From Acidobacteriota bacterium (GTDB lineage: Bacteria; Acidobacteriota; Blastocatellia; Pyrinomonadales; Pyrinomonadaceae): 64,000 bases of DNA. The notes below the pieces were generated by a model. That model worked only from the letters and a program-made list of their open reading frames with translations. It was not told the origin of the DNA and did no database searches. A program made the position numbers and the translations under genes. Shown here in pieces: positions 1-10,100 of the stretch; position 1 is the first letter of the stretch, and each line of letters begins with the position of its first letter. The stretch covers positions 248,001 to 312,000 of the forward strand of contig RFGC01000035.1 of the NCBI GenBank assembly GCA_003697135.1. The letters are read 5' to 3'.

Positions 1-327
1 TTCTGCCGATTGGTCTAGCGGAAACGTATTTTTCGGCGGCTCGATCATCAAAATTTCACCAACCTTCAATTTGTCATGGATATAAACTGATCCACCCGTG
101 CTTTTTTTGTCACGCTTTACGCCTATAACATAGCTCTTCGGATTCTCTTCTGCTTTGATAAGAGAATAATGCCTGACAAGCCCGTTAGGCAAATGGACAC
201 CGATATGCGCTCCCGCCTCAGCTTTAGGCAAACTTTCACCGTTTAATGGAACGAACTCGTAAAGATTTATATCTTTCGCCGCGTAACGAATCGAAACCAA
301 ACGTGTTTTTATGAGGTTTTCTCCCAT
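1..327 (-). CDS. FAD/NAD(P)H oxidoreductase, VanB/PDR-like, N-terminal part (cut by window edge)
   Basis: An open frame of 109 codons starts at an ATG at 327 and runs off the left edge, so only the N-terminal FAD-binding barrel is visible. The motif RHYSL at residues 52-56 matches the flavin-binding RxYS signature of ferredoxin-NADP reductase-like proteins, and GGSVYIHD at 78-85 matches the second flavin-phosphate contact. The run of features resembles the reductase component of phthalate or vanillate dioxygenase systems (FAD, NAD and a C-terminal 2Fe-2S domain), but the NAD and iron-sulfur parts lie outside the window. The substrate or partner oxygenase cannot be told from here. Confidence 0.75.
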   Translation of the reverse strand, partial: MGENLIKTRLVSIRYAAKDINLYEFVPLNGESLPKAEAGAHIGVHLPNGLVRHYSLIKAEENPKSYVIGVKRDKKSTGGSVYIHDKLKVGEILMIEPPKNTFPLDQSAE

Positions 328-435
328 ACTCGACTTTTCAAATTCAATTATCTACCCTGAGAAACAGCTATAGCAAACATTCAAACCGACACCACCTACT
401 TAGAAAAAAATAAATGATGCTCCACAAATAAAAAA

Positions 436-468
436 CTGCAAAGGCTTCAACCTGTAGCGCCTTTGCAG
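436..468 (-). terminator. Rho-independent terminator of the peptidoglycan-binding gene
   Basis: The arms CTGCAAAGGC (436-445) and GCCTTTGCAG (459-468) are perfect complements around a 13-base loop. Read on the minus strand the hairpin is followed by TTTTTTATTTG, and it lies about 85 bases past the stop codon at 553. Confidence 0.75.
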
Positions 469-552
469 AAGCTTAAATCTACACCGATCGGCAATAAAAC
501 CTCTTACCAACAGTATGTAAACAACTTAAAAAAAACAGGGCAGATCAAATTT

Positions 553-1182
553 CTATTGACTTTTCTTCATCACGATTTCCTTTTGCTTGTCGGTTAACTG
601 AATACCCATTTTTTCCAGTGTTTCCGCATTCAAAGTCCCAGTTTGTTTTATCCCGCTTGCTTCTTGGAATTTCTTTATGGCTTCTCTTGTATCTTTGTCA
701 AGTTTGCCTGTTGCTTCACCCTTGTAATATCCCTTTTCTTTAAGCATCTTCTGAGCTTGCTCTATCTGCTCTTTTGTTGCTCTGAAAACAGGGCCACGTT
801 TTGTTCCCGTCTTTTGTTCAGATGAAGCATAAGACTTAGGATCAACAGGAATCTGTTTCTGCTTTTCCGTCAGTTCAACTCCCATTTTTTCAAGCGTGGC
901 ACGATTCAAGCCACCGGTCGGACGCAAACCATTTTCGGATTGATACTTCTTAACCGCCGCACGCGTAGCCTCGTCCATTTTGCCTGTTTGCGGGACATTA
1001 AGCTTTTTTTGAACTTCAATTATCTGTTCCTTGGTAGCTCTGAAAACGGGTCCTCTTTTCTTTTTTTCGGTTTTCTCCTGTTTCGCTCCTTTAGAAGTTT
1101 CGGAGGGAGCCTGCTCTTGGGCAAACCCAAAAAGACTCAATGAAAGAACTACCGCCATCGCAATCAAAAATCTCTTTACCAT
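553..1182 (-). CDS. Exported protein with two peptidoglycan-binding domains
   Basis: The protein has 209 residues with an N-terminal signal peptide (MVKRFLIAMAVVLSLSLFGF, then AQ). Two PG_binding_1-type helical domains follow, at about 42-115 and 127-205. Each is preceded by the same block, KRGPVFRATKEQI, and each ends in a LNxxTLEKMGxxLT segment, so the pair arose by internal duplication. I chose the ATG at 1182 over the longer frame from 1197 because GGAGG sits 8 bases upstream of it. Such domains bind the cell wall, so the product is probably periplasmic and wall-associated. No catalytic domain is present, so its job may be structural. Confidence 0.8.
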   Translation of the reverse strand: MVKRFLIAMAVVLSLSLFGFAQEQAPSETSKGAKQEKTEKKKRGPVFRATKEQIIEVQKKLNVPQTGKMDEATRAAVKKYQSENGLRPTGGLNRATLEKMGVELTEKQKQIPVDPKSYASSEQKTGTKRGPVFRATKEQIEQAQKMLKEKGYYKGEATGKLDKDTREAIKKFQEASGIKQTGTLNAETLEKMGIQLTDKQKEIVMKKSQ

Positions 1183-1315
1183 AAACCCAACCTCCAAGAC
1201 TGAAGATTCTCGTTCCGCTCAAGCAAATTATCTAAAACCTAAACCAAAGTCAAGTCAAAAATCCCTTCAGGTAGGACTCTGTGGAAATTTTTCAAGAACA
1301 TACAGGTCGCTCCAG

Positions 1316-1801
1316 TTAGAGATTTGCTCTATCTTGGGAAGGAATTTCCTTTAGGATTGGCTCTTTATCCTTTATGGAAAGCAGAATTTTATCAACCTCT
1401 TTTATTTCGATCTTTGAAGTTATAACTCTTGAAACTCTCTTCGGCAAAATTATAGGCGCAAGATTGGCAATCGTTTCTGCGAGTTCCACAATATCGCCAC
1501 CTCCTCTCCAATGCTCACGAACAACCTGTTCGTCGGTATAGTTAATGAGCCTTAGAATTGTCAAAGCAACCAAATAGATGTCGTCAACTTGACCGATAAA
1601 AGGAAAAATATCGGGAATAAAATCAAGTGGTGAAAGGACATAGGCAATCGCTGCCACAAAAAGAGCCTTTTCTGCTATTGGAACTCGCTTATCCTTCAAA
1701 AGCGCACCGAGAAGTAAAACCAAATTCGGTAAAAACAACAATAAATTCTTCACTCTGTCTTTGATCTTAACCTTTTCCTCAACTCTCTCTTTCTTCGACA
1801 T
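1316..1801 (-). CDS. DUF1232 (YkvA-like) membrane protein
   Basis: A 161-residue protein whose centre carries the DUF1232 signature SPLDFIPDIFPFIGQVDDI, bracketed by short hydrophobic segments (one at about residue 20, one over the signature). The N-terminus is lysine-rich. The frame is open up to 1873, but an ATG at 1801 has GGAGGG six bases upstream and gives the usual domain position, so I start there. The family is widespread and its function is unknown. It is divergently arranged with the coiled-coil gene at 1953. Confidence 0.8.
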   Translation of the reverse strand: MSKKERVEEKVKIKDRVKNLLLFLPNLVLLLGALLKDKRVPIAEKALFVAAIAYVLSPLDFIPDIFPFIGQVDDIYLVALTILRLINYTDEQVVREHWRGGGDIVELAETIANLAPIILPKRVSRVITSKIEIKEVDKILLSIKDKEPILKEIPSQDRANL

Positions 1802-1912
1802 ATTCTTCCCTCCGCAAAATTCTAAAACCTCTGTGCATAAAACTTCAAGGTGAGCGTCTTGATCTTCTCTCAATCCTAGTTTCTGCCATCAAAACGACGC
1901 CAAAATTAGAGA

Positions 1913-1942
1913 TTGAAAAACAATCCTTCCGCTTAGTAAAAT
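1913..1942 (+). promoter_or_regulatory. Sigma-70-like promoter of the coiled-coil gene
   Basis: TTGAAA at 1913-1918 and TAAAAT at 1937-1942 are separated by 18 bases. The -10 box ends only 10 bases before the ATG at 1953, so the transcript would have almost no leader. Confidence 0.5.
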
Positions 1943-1952
1943 TTGAAAAGCA

Positions 1953-2804
1953 ATGGAAAATATAAACGTTGTTCATCTCATAATTTTCTTTATCGGCTTA
2001 GTATTTACCATTGTTTCTGCTTCGTGGATTTCGGCCTATCAATTTCGTGACAGCCTTCACCAACTTCGAGATACCATGAACGAGATGAGTAAGCATTTTA
2101 CCTCAGAAATAAAAGCACTTAAGCACGAATTGAAAGGACAAATAGACCTGCTACAAGAGCAACTCAACTCATCTCAAAAACAACTTCAGGGACAGATTGA
2201 TTCTCTTCAAGAACGACTTCAGGGACAGATTGATTCTCTTCAAAAACAGCTTGAGTTATTTCAAAAGAGATTGGACTCACTTGAGAAAAAGTTTGATTCG
2301 CTTCAAGAACAAGTAAACTCGATACAAACTCAGGTAAAAACGATTCAAGTAAGGCTCGATTCACTTGAAGCCCAACTTCAAGAAAAAACTACTTCAATCC
2401 AGAAGCAGTTCCAAGAAAAAATTGACTCCGTTCAAGCGCAACTTCAAGGCCAAATTGACTCTGTTAAATCTCAAGTAACGACCGTGCAAACGCAAATAGA
2501 GCTTTTCAAAGAGCAAATGAACATGATTTACTCTTCCCTCGAAGCAAGGATAAACTCAGATAAGGTCGAACTTCAAGCACAAATAAAACTAGTTGAAGAA
2601 CGATTAGAAGAAACTAAAGCCGAATTAAAGGCTGAAATTCTCAAGAGCAGAAGTGATTTATCAATGCAATTCAGCGAACAGTTTAACAAATACAACGATC
2701 GGATTAACAAATATGAAGAGCGTTTGAATTATATTCAAGACCGCTTAGATCGCTTTGAAAAAGAAGTTGACGAACGCTTTGAAAAACTTGAAAAAGTTGG
2801 ATAA
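1953..2804 (+). CDS. Membrane-anchored long coiled-coil protein, function unknown
   Basis: The 283-residue product begins with one hydrophobic segment (about residues 6-27) and is otherwise a nearly continuous coiled coil to the C-terminus, rich in Gln, Glu, Leu, Lys and Ser. Heptads such as LEKKFDS, LQEQVNS and IQVRLDS alternate with an 11-residue unit, LQGQIDSLQ plus two residues. Two copies of a 27-base block (2184-2210 and 2217-2243) are identical and 33 bases apart, pointing to recent tandem repeat expansion. Topology would be a short cytoplasmic N-terminus and a rod in the periplasm, or the reverse. It could act as a spacer or scaffold. I recognise no named family. Confidence 0.7.
   Translation: MENINVVHLIIFFIGLVFTIVSASWISAYQFRDSLHQLRDTMNEMSKHFTSEIKALKHELKGQIDLLQEQLNSSQKQLQGQIDSLQERLQGQIDSLQKQLELFQKRLDSLEKKFDSLQEQVNSIQTQVKTIQVRLDSLEAQLQEKTTSIQKQFQEKIDSVQAQLQGQIDSVKSQVTTVQTQIELFKEQMNMIYSSLEARINSDKVELQAQIKLVEERLEETKAELKAEILKSRSDLSMQFSEQFNKYNDRINKYEERLNYIQDRLDRFEKEVDERFEKLEKVG
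2184..2243 (+). repeat. Tandem 33-base repeat within the coiled-coil gene
   Basis: Two identical 27-base copies start at 2184 and 2217. The period of 33 bases equals 11 codons, which matches a hendecad coiled-coil unit. Confidence 0.8.
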
Positions 2805-2893
2805 AACCTCAAACTCTAATCATCAAAAGTTTTGTTTGTCGCCTTAATCTTCAACAAAATTAGCTTGGTCGCTTTTTGTTACGAGGTCCTTTG

Positions 2894-2921
2894 TTGATAT
2901 TCTTTTGTTTTTCGTTAGAAT
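2894..2921 (+). promoter_or_regulatory. Sigma-70-like promoter of pta
   Basis: TTGATA (2894-2899) and TAGAAT (2916-2921) with a 16-base spacer lie 21 bases before the ATG. No clear ribosome-binding site follows. Confidence 0.5.
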
Positions 2922-2942
2922 TTTTCAGGCTTTCTCTTCGAC

Positions 2943-3950
2943 ATGTTAGAAAGAATAAGAGCAAAAGCAGCTTCGGATGTTCAGCATATCTTACTACCGG
3001 AAGGCGAAGATCGTCGCACCATCGTAGCGGCGGAAATTTGTGTCCGCAACAAAATAGCCAAAGTTACACTCTTCGGTAACGAAGAAAAAATCAGACAAAC
3101 AGCTAAAGACATTGGTGCAAATTTGAATGGGATTGAAATTTTCAATCATCTGAAAGACCCGAATTTTGCCCAAGTAGCACAGTTTTATTATGAACTTCGT
3201 CGCTCAAAAGGAATTACTTTAGAAGAAGCTGAAGAAACCGTCAAAGACCCGCTCTATTATGCGAATTTGCTCGTTCGGCTTGGAAAAGCCGATGGCTCGG
3301 TTGCCGGCGCTACAAACACCACTGCTCACACTGTCACTGCCGCTATTAGGTGCATTGGTTTACGTGATGGGTTCAAAATAGTCTCTTCATTTTTCCTGAT
3401 GGTCGTCCCGAATAAATCCTTTGGCGTCAACGGTGCTATGATTTATGCCGATTGTGGTGTTGTAATCGATCCGACAGCTTCTGAATTAGCTGAGATCGCC
3501 ATCGCTTCAGCCGAAAGCTGCAGGATATTTCTAGGAGCAGAGCCAAAAATCGCCATGCTCTCTTTTTCAACCAAAGGCAGTGCCAAGCACAAATCAGTGG
3601 ACAAAGTCATAGAAGCTGTCAAAACAGTCAGAGCGCGCAGACCCGAACTAGAAGTTGATGGAGAACTTCAAGCCGATGCCGCTTTAGTGCCTTCAGTTGC
3701 TGAATCGAAAGCTCCGGGAAGCAGAGTTGCCGGACAAGCAAATGTCTTGATATTCCCAGACCTTAACGCAGGAAACATAGCATACAAATTGACAGAGAGA
3801 TTAACTGGTGGAATTGCAATAGGACCGATTTTACAGGGATTAGACCGCCCATGTAACGATCTTTCACGCGGCTGCAAGGCTGAAGACATCGTTGATGCTG
3901 TCGCTATAACCGCTGTTCAATCACAAGCAAGGAAGCTTTCCAAAAGATAG
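2943..3950 (+). CDS. pta: Phosphate acetyltransferase
   Basis: Pta interconverts acetyl-CoA and acetyl phosphate, the first step of the cytoplasmic Pta-AckA route. The 335-residue length is that of the short, single-domain class. The frame covers the whole PTA_PTB fold: an N-terminal [13 protein letters not shown] segment, a central [12 protein letters not shown] substrate-binding stretch, and a C-terminal [12 protein letters not shown] and [13 protein letters not shown] signature. No acetate kinase gene lies in the window, so acetyl phosphate may be used elsewhere. The gene appears to stand alone; its 3' neighbour is convergent. Confidence 0.93.
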   Translation: MLERIRAKAASDVQHILLPEGEDRRTIVAAEICVRNKIAKVTLFGNEEKIRQTAKDIGANLNGIEIFNHLKDPNFAQVAQFYYELRRSKGITLEEAEETVKDPLYYANLLVRLGKADGSVAGATNTTAHTVTAAIRCIGLRDGFKIVSSFFLMVVPNKSFGVNGAMIYADCGVVIDPTASELAEIAIASAESCRIFLGAEPKIAMLSFSTKGSAKHKSVDKVIEAVKTVRARRPELEVDGELQADAALVPSVAESKAPGSRVAGQANVLIFPDLNAGNIAYKLTERLTGGIAIGPILQGLDRPCNDLSRGCKAEDIVDAVAITAVQSQARKLSKR

Positions 3951-4047
3951 AAAAAAGCCAATTAAACTGCTCTCACTTTTCCCGTTTTGCAGATTTCTCA
4001 ATTTGCAAAGCACCTTTACCTACCGCTAACTAAACTTCGGTATTTGC

Positions 4048-5520
4048 TTACAGATTCTTGATTATGGTATCAGCCACCATCTTGGCTGACAGAAGAACAA
4101 GCGGGATTCCGCCTCCCGGATGCGCTGCTCCACCGACGAAATACAGATTCTCAAACTCTCTACACTTATTTGGCACTCTCAAAAATGCTGAAAAAATTCC
4201 ATTCGACGAAATTCCATAAATCGAACCACGGTTTGCATTCGTGTCGCGTGCAAAATCCAGCGGTGTGATTATCTTTTCAAACTCTATGCTCTCTTCTAAA
4301 CCCTCTAAACCGGAATCTTCGAGTTTTCGGATAATTAGATTTCGGTAATCTTTGCCTTCTTTTTCCCAATCAACTTTGTCCGTCAGATAAGGTGCATTCA
4401 CAAGAATGAAAAGATTTTCGCAGTTAGGTGGTGCTTGTGTTGCGTCTGTGCGTGAAGTTGCGCAAACGTAAATGGTCGGATTTTGTGCAAGCTTAGTTTG
4501 CTTGAAGATCGCATCGAATTCCGCTTTGTAGTCGTCTGAGAAAAATATGTTGTGGTGTGCTAGTTTCGGAAATTGCTTTTTAACACCTAGCAGAATCACG
4601 AATCCGCTACATGAAGGCTGACGCCGCACAAACTTGTTTTCAACACCCAAGAGCCTGCGATAAGTTTCCACTGCGTCGGCGTTTGAAATTATGAAGTCCG
4701 CACCAAAAGATTCTTCTCCAATCTGCACACCTACAGCTTTTTGATTTTTGATTATAATCTTGTCAACCTCAACCCCGCTGAAAATCCTTACTCCGAGTTC
4801 GGAAGCAAGTCTTGCAAGCGACTTTGGGATTTCATAAATCCCGCCTTTCACATACCAAGCTCCTAAACCGAATTCAACATAAGGTATGAGAGCAAAGGTC
4901 GCAGGTATTTCGTAGGGTGATGATCCGTTATAAGTTGCAAAGCGATTGAAAAGCTGTCTTAGTTTTGGCGAAGAGAAAAACTTACTGTTGTGAGCATCAA
5001 GCGTTCTCAAAGATGAAAGTCTCAAAAGATCACGAAGATTCTTTAGAAACTCTCCATCAAACTTCGTTAAAATTTCTGGCAATTCATTTAGGCTTTTTGC
5101 TAAAAACGTGCGCTCTGCGATTTCGTATTTCTGCTTAGCATCAGAAAGATAAGCTCGAAACGCAGAAACGTCCTTCGGATTGAGTTTTCGTATCTCTGCT
5201 TCTGTTTTTTCAAGGTTTCTTGATGCATCGAAAACCGTTCCATCAGACCAAAAATAACGGCAGATCGGATCAAGCTCTACAAGCTCAAGATAATCTTCTA
5301 TGTGCCTACTGCAAAAGTTAAACAAATCTTCTAGCACGTGGCGCATTGTCAAAAGCGAAGCGCCCGTATCGAATTTGTAGCCAGCCGCTTCGACAAGATT
5401 AACTTTTCCACCAACAAGCTCGTTTTTCTCGAAAATCGTAACTGCAAGTCCCATCTTTGCTAAGCGGCAGGCAACAGCAAGACCACCTAGCCCTGCACCG
5501 ATTACAATTGCACTTTTCAT
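4048..5520 (-). CDS. Phytoene desaturase-family (CrtI-like) FAD oxidoreductase
   Basis: The 490-residue protein starts with the dinucleotide-binding fold VIGAGLGGLAVACRLAKMG and the following EKNELVGGK stretch, and ends with the family's C-terminal FAD-contact region FVGGAAHPGGGIPLVLLS. This architecture covers carotenoid desaturases and related diapocarotenoid oxygenases; HPGGGIP is reminiscent of the CrtNb/CrtP and CrtD branches as much as CrtI, so I leave the symbol blank. The frame opens with a GTG at 5538, but the ATG at 5520 begins directly at the FAD fold. No other carotenoid gene (crtB, crtY) is nearby, so the substrate is unknown. Confidence 0.82.
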   Translation of the reverse strand: MKSAIVIGAGLGGLAVACRLAKMGLAVTIFEKNELVGGKVNLVEAAGYKFDTGASLLTMRHVLEDLFNFCSRHIEDYLELVELDPICRYFWSDGTVFDASRNLEKTEAEIRKLNPKDVSAFRAYLSDAKQKYEIAERTFLAKSLNELPEILTKFDGEFLKNLRDLLRLSSLRTLDAHNSKFFSSPKLRQLFNRFATYNGSSPYEIPATFALIPYVEFGLGAWYVKGGIYEIPKSLARLASELGVRIFSGVEVDKIIIKNQKAVGVQIGEESFGADFIISNADAVETYRRLLGVENKFVRRQPSCSGFVILLGVKKQFPKLAHHNIFFSDDYKAEFDAIFKQTKLAQNPTIYVCATSRTDATQAPPNCENLFILVNAPYLTDKVDWEKEGKDYRNLIIRKLEDSGLEGLEESIEFEKIITPLDFARDTNANRGSIYGISSNGIFSAFLRVPNKCREFENLYFVGGAAHPGGGIPLVLLSAKMVADTIIKNL

Positions 5521-5560
5521 CTCTCTTCGATGAAACACTAGGATAAACTACTTATGCTTG

Positions 5561-5590
5561 ATTATGATAAAATCAGTGTTGTTTTTCCAA
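5561..5590 (-). promoter_or_regulatory. Possible promoter of the CrtI-like gene
   Basis: Read on the minus strand, TTGGAA (5590-5585) and CATAAT (5566-5561) are separated by 18 bases in the 96-base divergent gap. Confidence 0.35.
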
Positions 5591-5616
5591 GAGTCTAAAG
5601 GGTTAGTTTTTCCATC

Positions 5617-6540
5617 ATGAAATTCTGTCCCTCATGCAAAACCGAATACGAAAACCCGATACGTTTCTGCCCGAAAGATGGCACTCCGCTCGCAGACATT
5701 GAGCCTCCTCAGTTTCCCGAAGAAGATTCAGGCGAAGAAGTCACAATAATAAAGCACAACTACCCAAAGGAAGAAATAGACCCAAAAGACATAATAACCA
5801 ACAAACCTAAGAGAATCGTTATACCCACAGAAGAACCTCAGATCATCAAAACCTCGTCACCTGCGCCCACTCTTCCACAAGAAAGAAACATCTTAGCAAT
5901 AGTTGTATTAACTGTTTTCGGGACAATAGTTGTTTTCTCTTTAGGATTCATAGGTGGATATATTTTCTCTCAAAGAAACTTTGAATCCGTTAATTCAAAC
6001 ACGGACCAAAACGCTAATCTTCAAAATGTCAACACAAATGCAAACATTGAGAACATAAATGCAAACGTAAAACCCAGTCCGACAAAGACCCCGACACCTA
6101 GTCCATCGCCAACGGTTGCAAACGTAGATGCAAACCAATCAAATGTGAATTCTTCAATAACGCCGACACCAACAGCAACACCCACTCCAACTTCAAAACC
6201 GACGCCAACCTCAAACATTTCACCAACGCCAGAACCTCAACCTTCGCCAACTTCTTCTCCTTTGCTGAATGCTGGAGTCTTGAACGGCAGAGCAATTAGC
6301 TTGCCTAAACCGACTTATCCAATGGCAGCAAGACAGGCTGGAGCATCTGGTCCTGTAGCGGTAAAGGTGGTGATTGATGAAGAAGGCAATGTAGTTTCTG
6401 CAAAAGCTATCAGTGGACATGCCCTTTTGCGTCCAGCAGCAGAAGCCGCCGCTATGCAGTCAAAATTCACGCCCTTCCTATCAGAAGGTAAACCTGCAAA
6501 AGCAAGTGGTTTGATTCTCTACAGCTTTGTTCTTCAATAA
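5617..6540 (+). CDS. Zinc-ribbon / TonB C-terminal domain protein
   Basis: The 307-residue protein starts with a ribbon-like knuckle (FCPSCKTEYENPIRFCPKDG; three cysteines, the fourth ligand missing), then an acidic linker, one membrane span at about 91-119, an Asn/Thr/Pro-rich periplasmic linker (about 120-220) and a TonB C-terminal domain (about 225-307, with YPMAARQAGASGPVAVKVVI). TonB domains contact the TonB box of outer-membrane receptors. Here a cytoplasmic ribbon replaces the usual short N-terminus, so the protein could relay a signal as well as transduce force. The same layout recurs at 52351-53691. No exbB/exbD is in the window. Confidence 0.78.
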   Translation: MKFCPSCKTEYENPIRFCPKDGTPLADIEPPQFPEEDSGEEVTIIKHNYPKEEIDPKDIITNKPKRIVIPTEEPQIIKTSSPAPTLPQERNILAIVVLTVFGTIVVFSLGFIGGYIFSQRNFESVNSNTDQNANLQNVNTNANIENINANVKPSPTKTPTPSPSPTVANVDANQSNVNSSITPTPTATPTPTSKPTPTSNISPTPEPQPSPTSSPLLNAGVLNGRAISLPKPTYPMAARQAGASGPVAVKVVIDEEGNVVSAKAISGHALLRPAAEAAAMQSKFTPFLSEGKPAKASGLILYSFVLQ

Positions 6541-6694
6541 AACTCATGTAAGGAGATGAATTTCTCAGTTTTTGCCGGCTTCGCTTTTTGGAAGTAGAAT
6601 TGAAGAAGGCACATTGAATTGTGAAATCTGTCTCGTCGAAGCAGGACTTCAAAAAATTAAGACCTTGAAAAAACATACAAATTCGACAAGGAAT

Positions 6695-7096
6695 ATGAAA
6701 ATCATAAAAGTTCGATCCAAAGCTCGCGAAGAAATGATAGACATCACCAGAGAAGTTGAAAAGCTTTTACCCGAAAAAGGCGAAGGCGTATGCGTTTTAT
6801 TTGTTCAACACACAACTTGCGGATTGACGATCAACGAAAATGCTGATCCAGACGTTAAAAAGGATATGCTTTTATTCTTGCGCAAGACGATACCGCAGTT
6901 TTTTGAAGGCTTTCAGCATTTTGAACACAACTCCGATGCTCACATCAAATCTTCTTTAGTCGGATCGAACATAACAGTTCCGTTTCAAAACGGGAAACTG
7001 ATGCTAGGACGTTGGCAAGCCGTCTTTTTGTGCGAATTCGACGGCGCAAGGGAAAGAACCATTTTGATGCAAACATTGATCTCAAATTCTGATTGA
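6695..7096 (+). CDS. YjbQ/UPF0047 family protein
   Basis: A 133-residue soluble protein of the UPF0047 fold. The conserved HTTCGLTINENADPDV segment and the later HIKSSLVGSNITVPF ... GRWQAVFLCEFDGARER stretch are both present. E. coli YjbQ shows weak thiamine-phosphate synthase activity, but the family's real role is uncertain. The frame is open from 6572, yet homologues begin at the MKIIKVRSKA methionine at 6695, which I adopt; the ribosome site there (AAGGA, two bases away) is poorly spaced. Confidence 0.85.
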   Translation: MKIIKVRSKAREEMIDITREVEKLLPEKGEGVCVLFVQHTTCGLTINENADPDVKKDMLLFLRKTIPQFFEGFQHFEHNSDAHIKSSLVGSNITVPFQNGKLMLGRWQAVFLCEFDGARERTILMQTLISNSD

Positions 7097-7193
7097 GAAA
7101 TTTTTTCCTCTGTTGCAACCAGCCAAAATTTATGCTACATCTCACCGAACGAGTTAGTATTTCTTAAAAGTTCGATAGAATAGGAGCGAGCAA

Positions 7194-10100
7194 ATGTCTA
7201 AGGTCTTCTGCCTTGCAGTTGTAGTGTGTCTTTTCTTGTCTTCTTCAGCACTGACTCAAGATTCCTTAGTCGTTGTCGAATCAAAACTCAAAGCAACTTT
7301 GCGGACAAATCCCGCAGAAGTTTTGGTTCCTATTATCAACAAAGGAAGCCCATTCTACGGGCAAATCAAGCTTGAAATGATTGACCCAAAAGGAAAAGCC
7401 AAAGCTGGGGCTTTAAGAAAAGTTAGCCTCAAAAGCGGTGAGGAAACATACAAAATTAAATTACCGCTCTTTGGCTCGATAAAGAAAGTAGGAAAAGATA
7501 TTCTTCTGTACCGTCTCAAATACACTATTTCAGATGCGAAGGGGCAGATACGAGCAGCTGGTATAGTCTCTTTTCCCAAGATTTCCGACAACATATTTGA
7601 ACTTCGAGTTTCGGGCTTAGAAGAAATTCTTCCAGGCATGGACTATCGGATTCGTGTATATGCTATCAACCCAATCAGCAATCTACCAGTTGAAGACATA
7701 AAAATTTATGGAAAATTAACGATAGAATCAGAAAAGCAAACTACCCAACTAAAAGCACAAAGCTTTACGAACAAAGAAGGTTTTGCAGTCTTGGGTTTCC
7801 GAATACCGTCAAGAATTAAACTCAGTGAACATTCAAGCGATTTGGAAATTGTAGGTGAAAAATTTGGATATATCAATAAAATTGAAGAAGAGGTTTCTTT
7901 CCCAAGTGAAAATTACATGGCTTATTTCAACACCGACAAGCCTATTTATCAGCCCGGTCAAATTTTCAATGCTAGAGTTTTGCTCCTAAGAAGGAATCAG
8001 CTCGAAACTACTGTAGTTGCTGATGCAGATTTGACATTTACAATCAAAGATCAAGAAGGAACAACTCTTTACAAGGAATCCGTCAAAACTTCTCAGTTCG
8101 GCATTGCTTCAATCTCATGGAAAATTCCGGAAAATGCCAAATTAGGAATCTACACCGTTGAGGTTGATTCAGACGATTTTCCTATAAATCAATCTCTAAG
8201 ATCATTCAAGGTTTCACGTTATGAACTACCGCAATTTACCGTGAGCGTCAAGACTGATCGAGAGTTTTATACATCTGCGGAGCAAAAGGCTAAAATAACT
8301 GTTTCCGCAGATTACATCTTCAACAAACCCGTAACCAGAGGCAAGATTCACATTGTTCAAGAAGGAGAAAGAGAGTGGAATTACAGTGAGCAGAGGTGGG
8401 AAATTGAAGAAGAAAGGTCCTACGAAGGCGAAACTGATGATCAAGGTGAATTTACCATGGAGATTGACCTAACCGAGGAGTATCGAAAGCTTAGAGAATA
8501 CGAAAGATACAAAGACCTAAACTTTACGGCTTATTTTACAGACCTAACGACTAACAGAACCGAACAACGTCGCTTTGATTTGCGACTAACCAAAGAACCA
8601 ATCCACGTTTATTTGAGAAAGGCTGATGATCCAAATCCCAACATACCTGAGATTTTCTATGTTTCAACTTTTTACGCTAATGGCTCGCCGGCTATCTGTG
8701 ATGTTGAGATTCTAGGCGGATATGAAGGTCAATCTCCACAAATCCTTGGCAGAACAAAAACAAACCAATATGGTGTTGGCAAGTTTACCTTCCTTCTCCC
8801 CACCAAACCTGCTGATAAAAACAAATTTTTGATAAATCTTAAGGCAGTTGATTCAGCGGGTCAAGAAGGAACTTATAAGGAGCACGTTTATATTTCAATC
8901 GGAGATACTTTGAGAATTAAACCAGATAAAACAATCTACCAAAGAGGTGAACCAATTAAGCTTAAGGTAGTTTCTACGAAGAGCGAAGGCAAGGTTTACC
9001 TAGATGTTTTTAAGAATTCTTTTCCTATCGCCTCGCAGGTCTCAAATCTCAAAGACGGATATACCGAAGTCGAGATACCATATCGAGAAAACTTCAATGG
9101 GATTTTGTCAATCCTTGCTTACATAGAAGAGATTAACAAAGAAGGCAATCTGATACTGATTAAAGACCAACGAAAAGTTATTTTCCCGGAAAAAGAGAAA
9201 TTACTACTGCTAAATACGAAACTTTCCAAAGAAGAATTTCGTCCCGGGGAAGAGGCACAGGTAGATTTTAGTGTTTTGTCACCTTCAAAGACTCCAGTTG
9301 AAAGTGCCCTTGGTGTTGTGGTTTTTGATAAAGCAATAGAAGAACGCGCTCAAGTAGATGTGGAGTTTGGAAGTTATCGCGAAATACTTTCCGATTTCAG
9401 ATTTCTGCTCAAAGAACAAAATCCAGTTCTTATAGATTTCAACAACGAAATAACACCAGACCTTCAACTCGTTGCAGAAAAAGAGCTTTTAGATTACGAC
9501 AGCTACGAAAACAGCTTATGGACGGAACAAAGCAATAATCTTCCCGACATGCGAATGGCATTTGCTGATTACTTCAAAAAGCAGTTCTTTTCTATCGAAA
9601 AATTTTTGATAAACGCTTATGCGAAGGACTACACTTATCCAAAGGACGAAGCATCGCTAAAGAAAATTTTGAACCAGAACGGACTGGATTATTCCCATTT
9701 TCGTGATCCCTGGAATGAAGCCTACAGAGTAAAATTTGAGGCAGAAGTAGTAAACGATATTCTTGCAATCGAATCCTCTGGTCCTGATAAAAAATTTGAC
9801 ACAAAAGATGACATCACGGTTCTGAAATTGGGATTTTCTCGCTTTTTGCCAATCGGTAAGACGATTGACAGAACCGTTGAAGAATACCACAAAAGAACAG
9901 GTAAATTCATACGCGATTACGAAACCTTGCGAGATGAGTTGAAAAAACAAAACATTGATTTAGACTCGCTAAAAGACATCTGGGGAGTTCCTTATAAGAT
10001 TAAATTCGATGTCAGCAAAAGAAAATATCTGATTCTTTTTTCCAGTGTTGGCTCTGGCTGGGAGTCAACCGTTTGGACAAACGAAATTGACTATTTTGCC

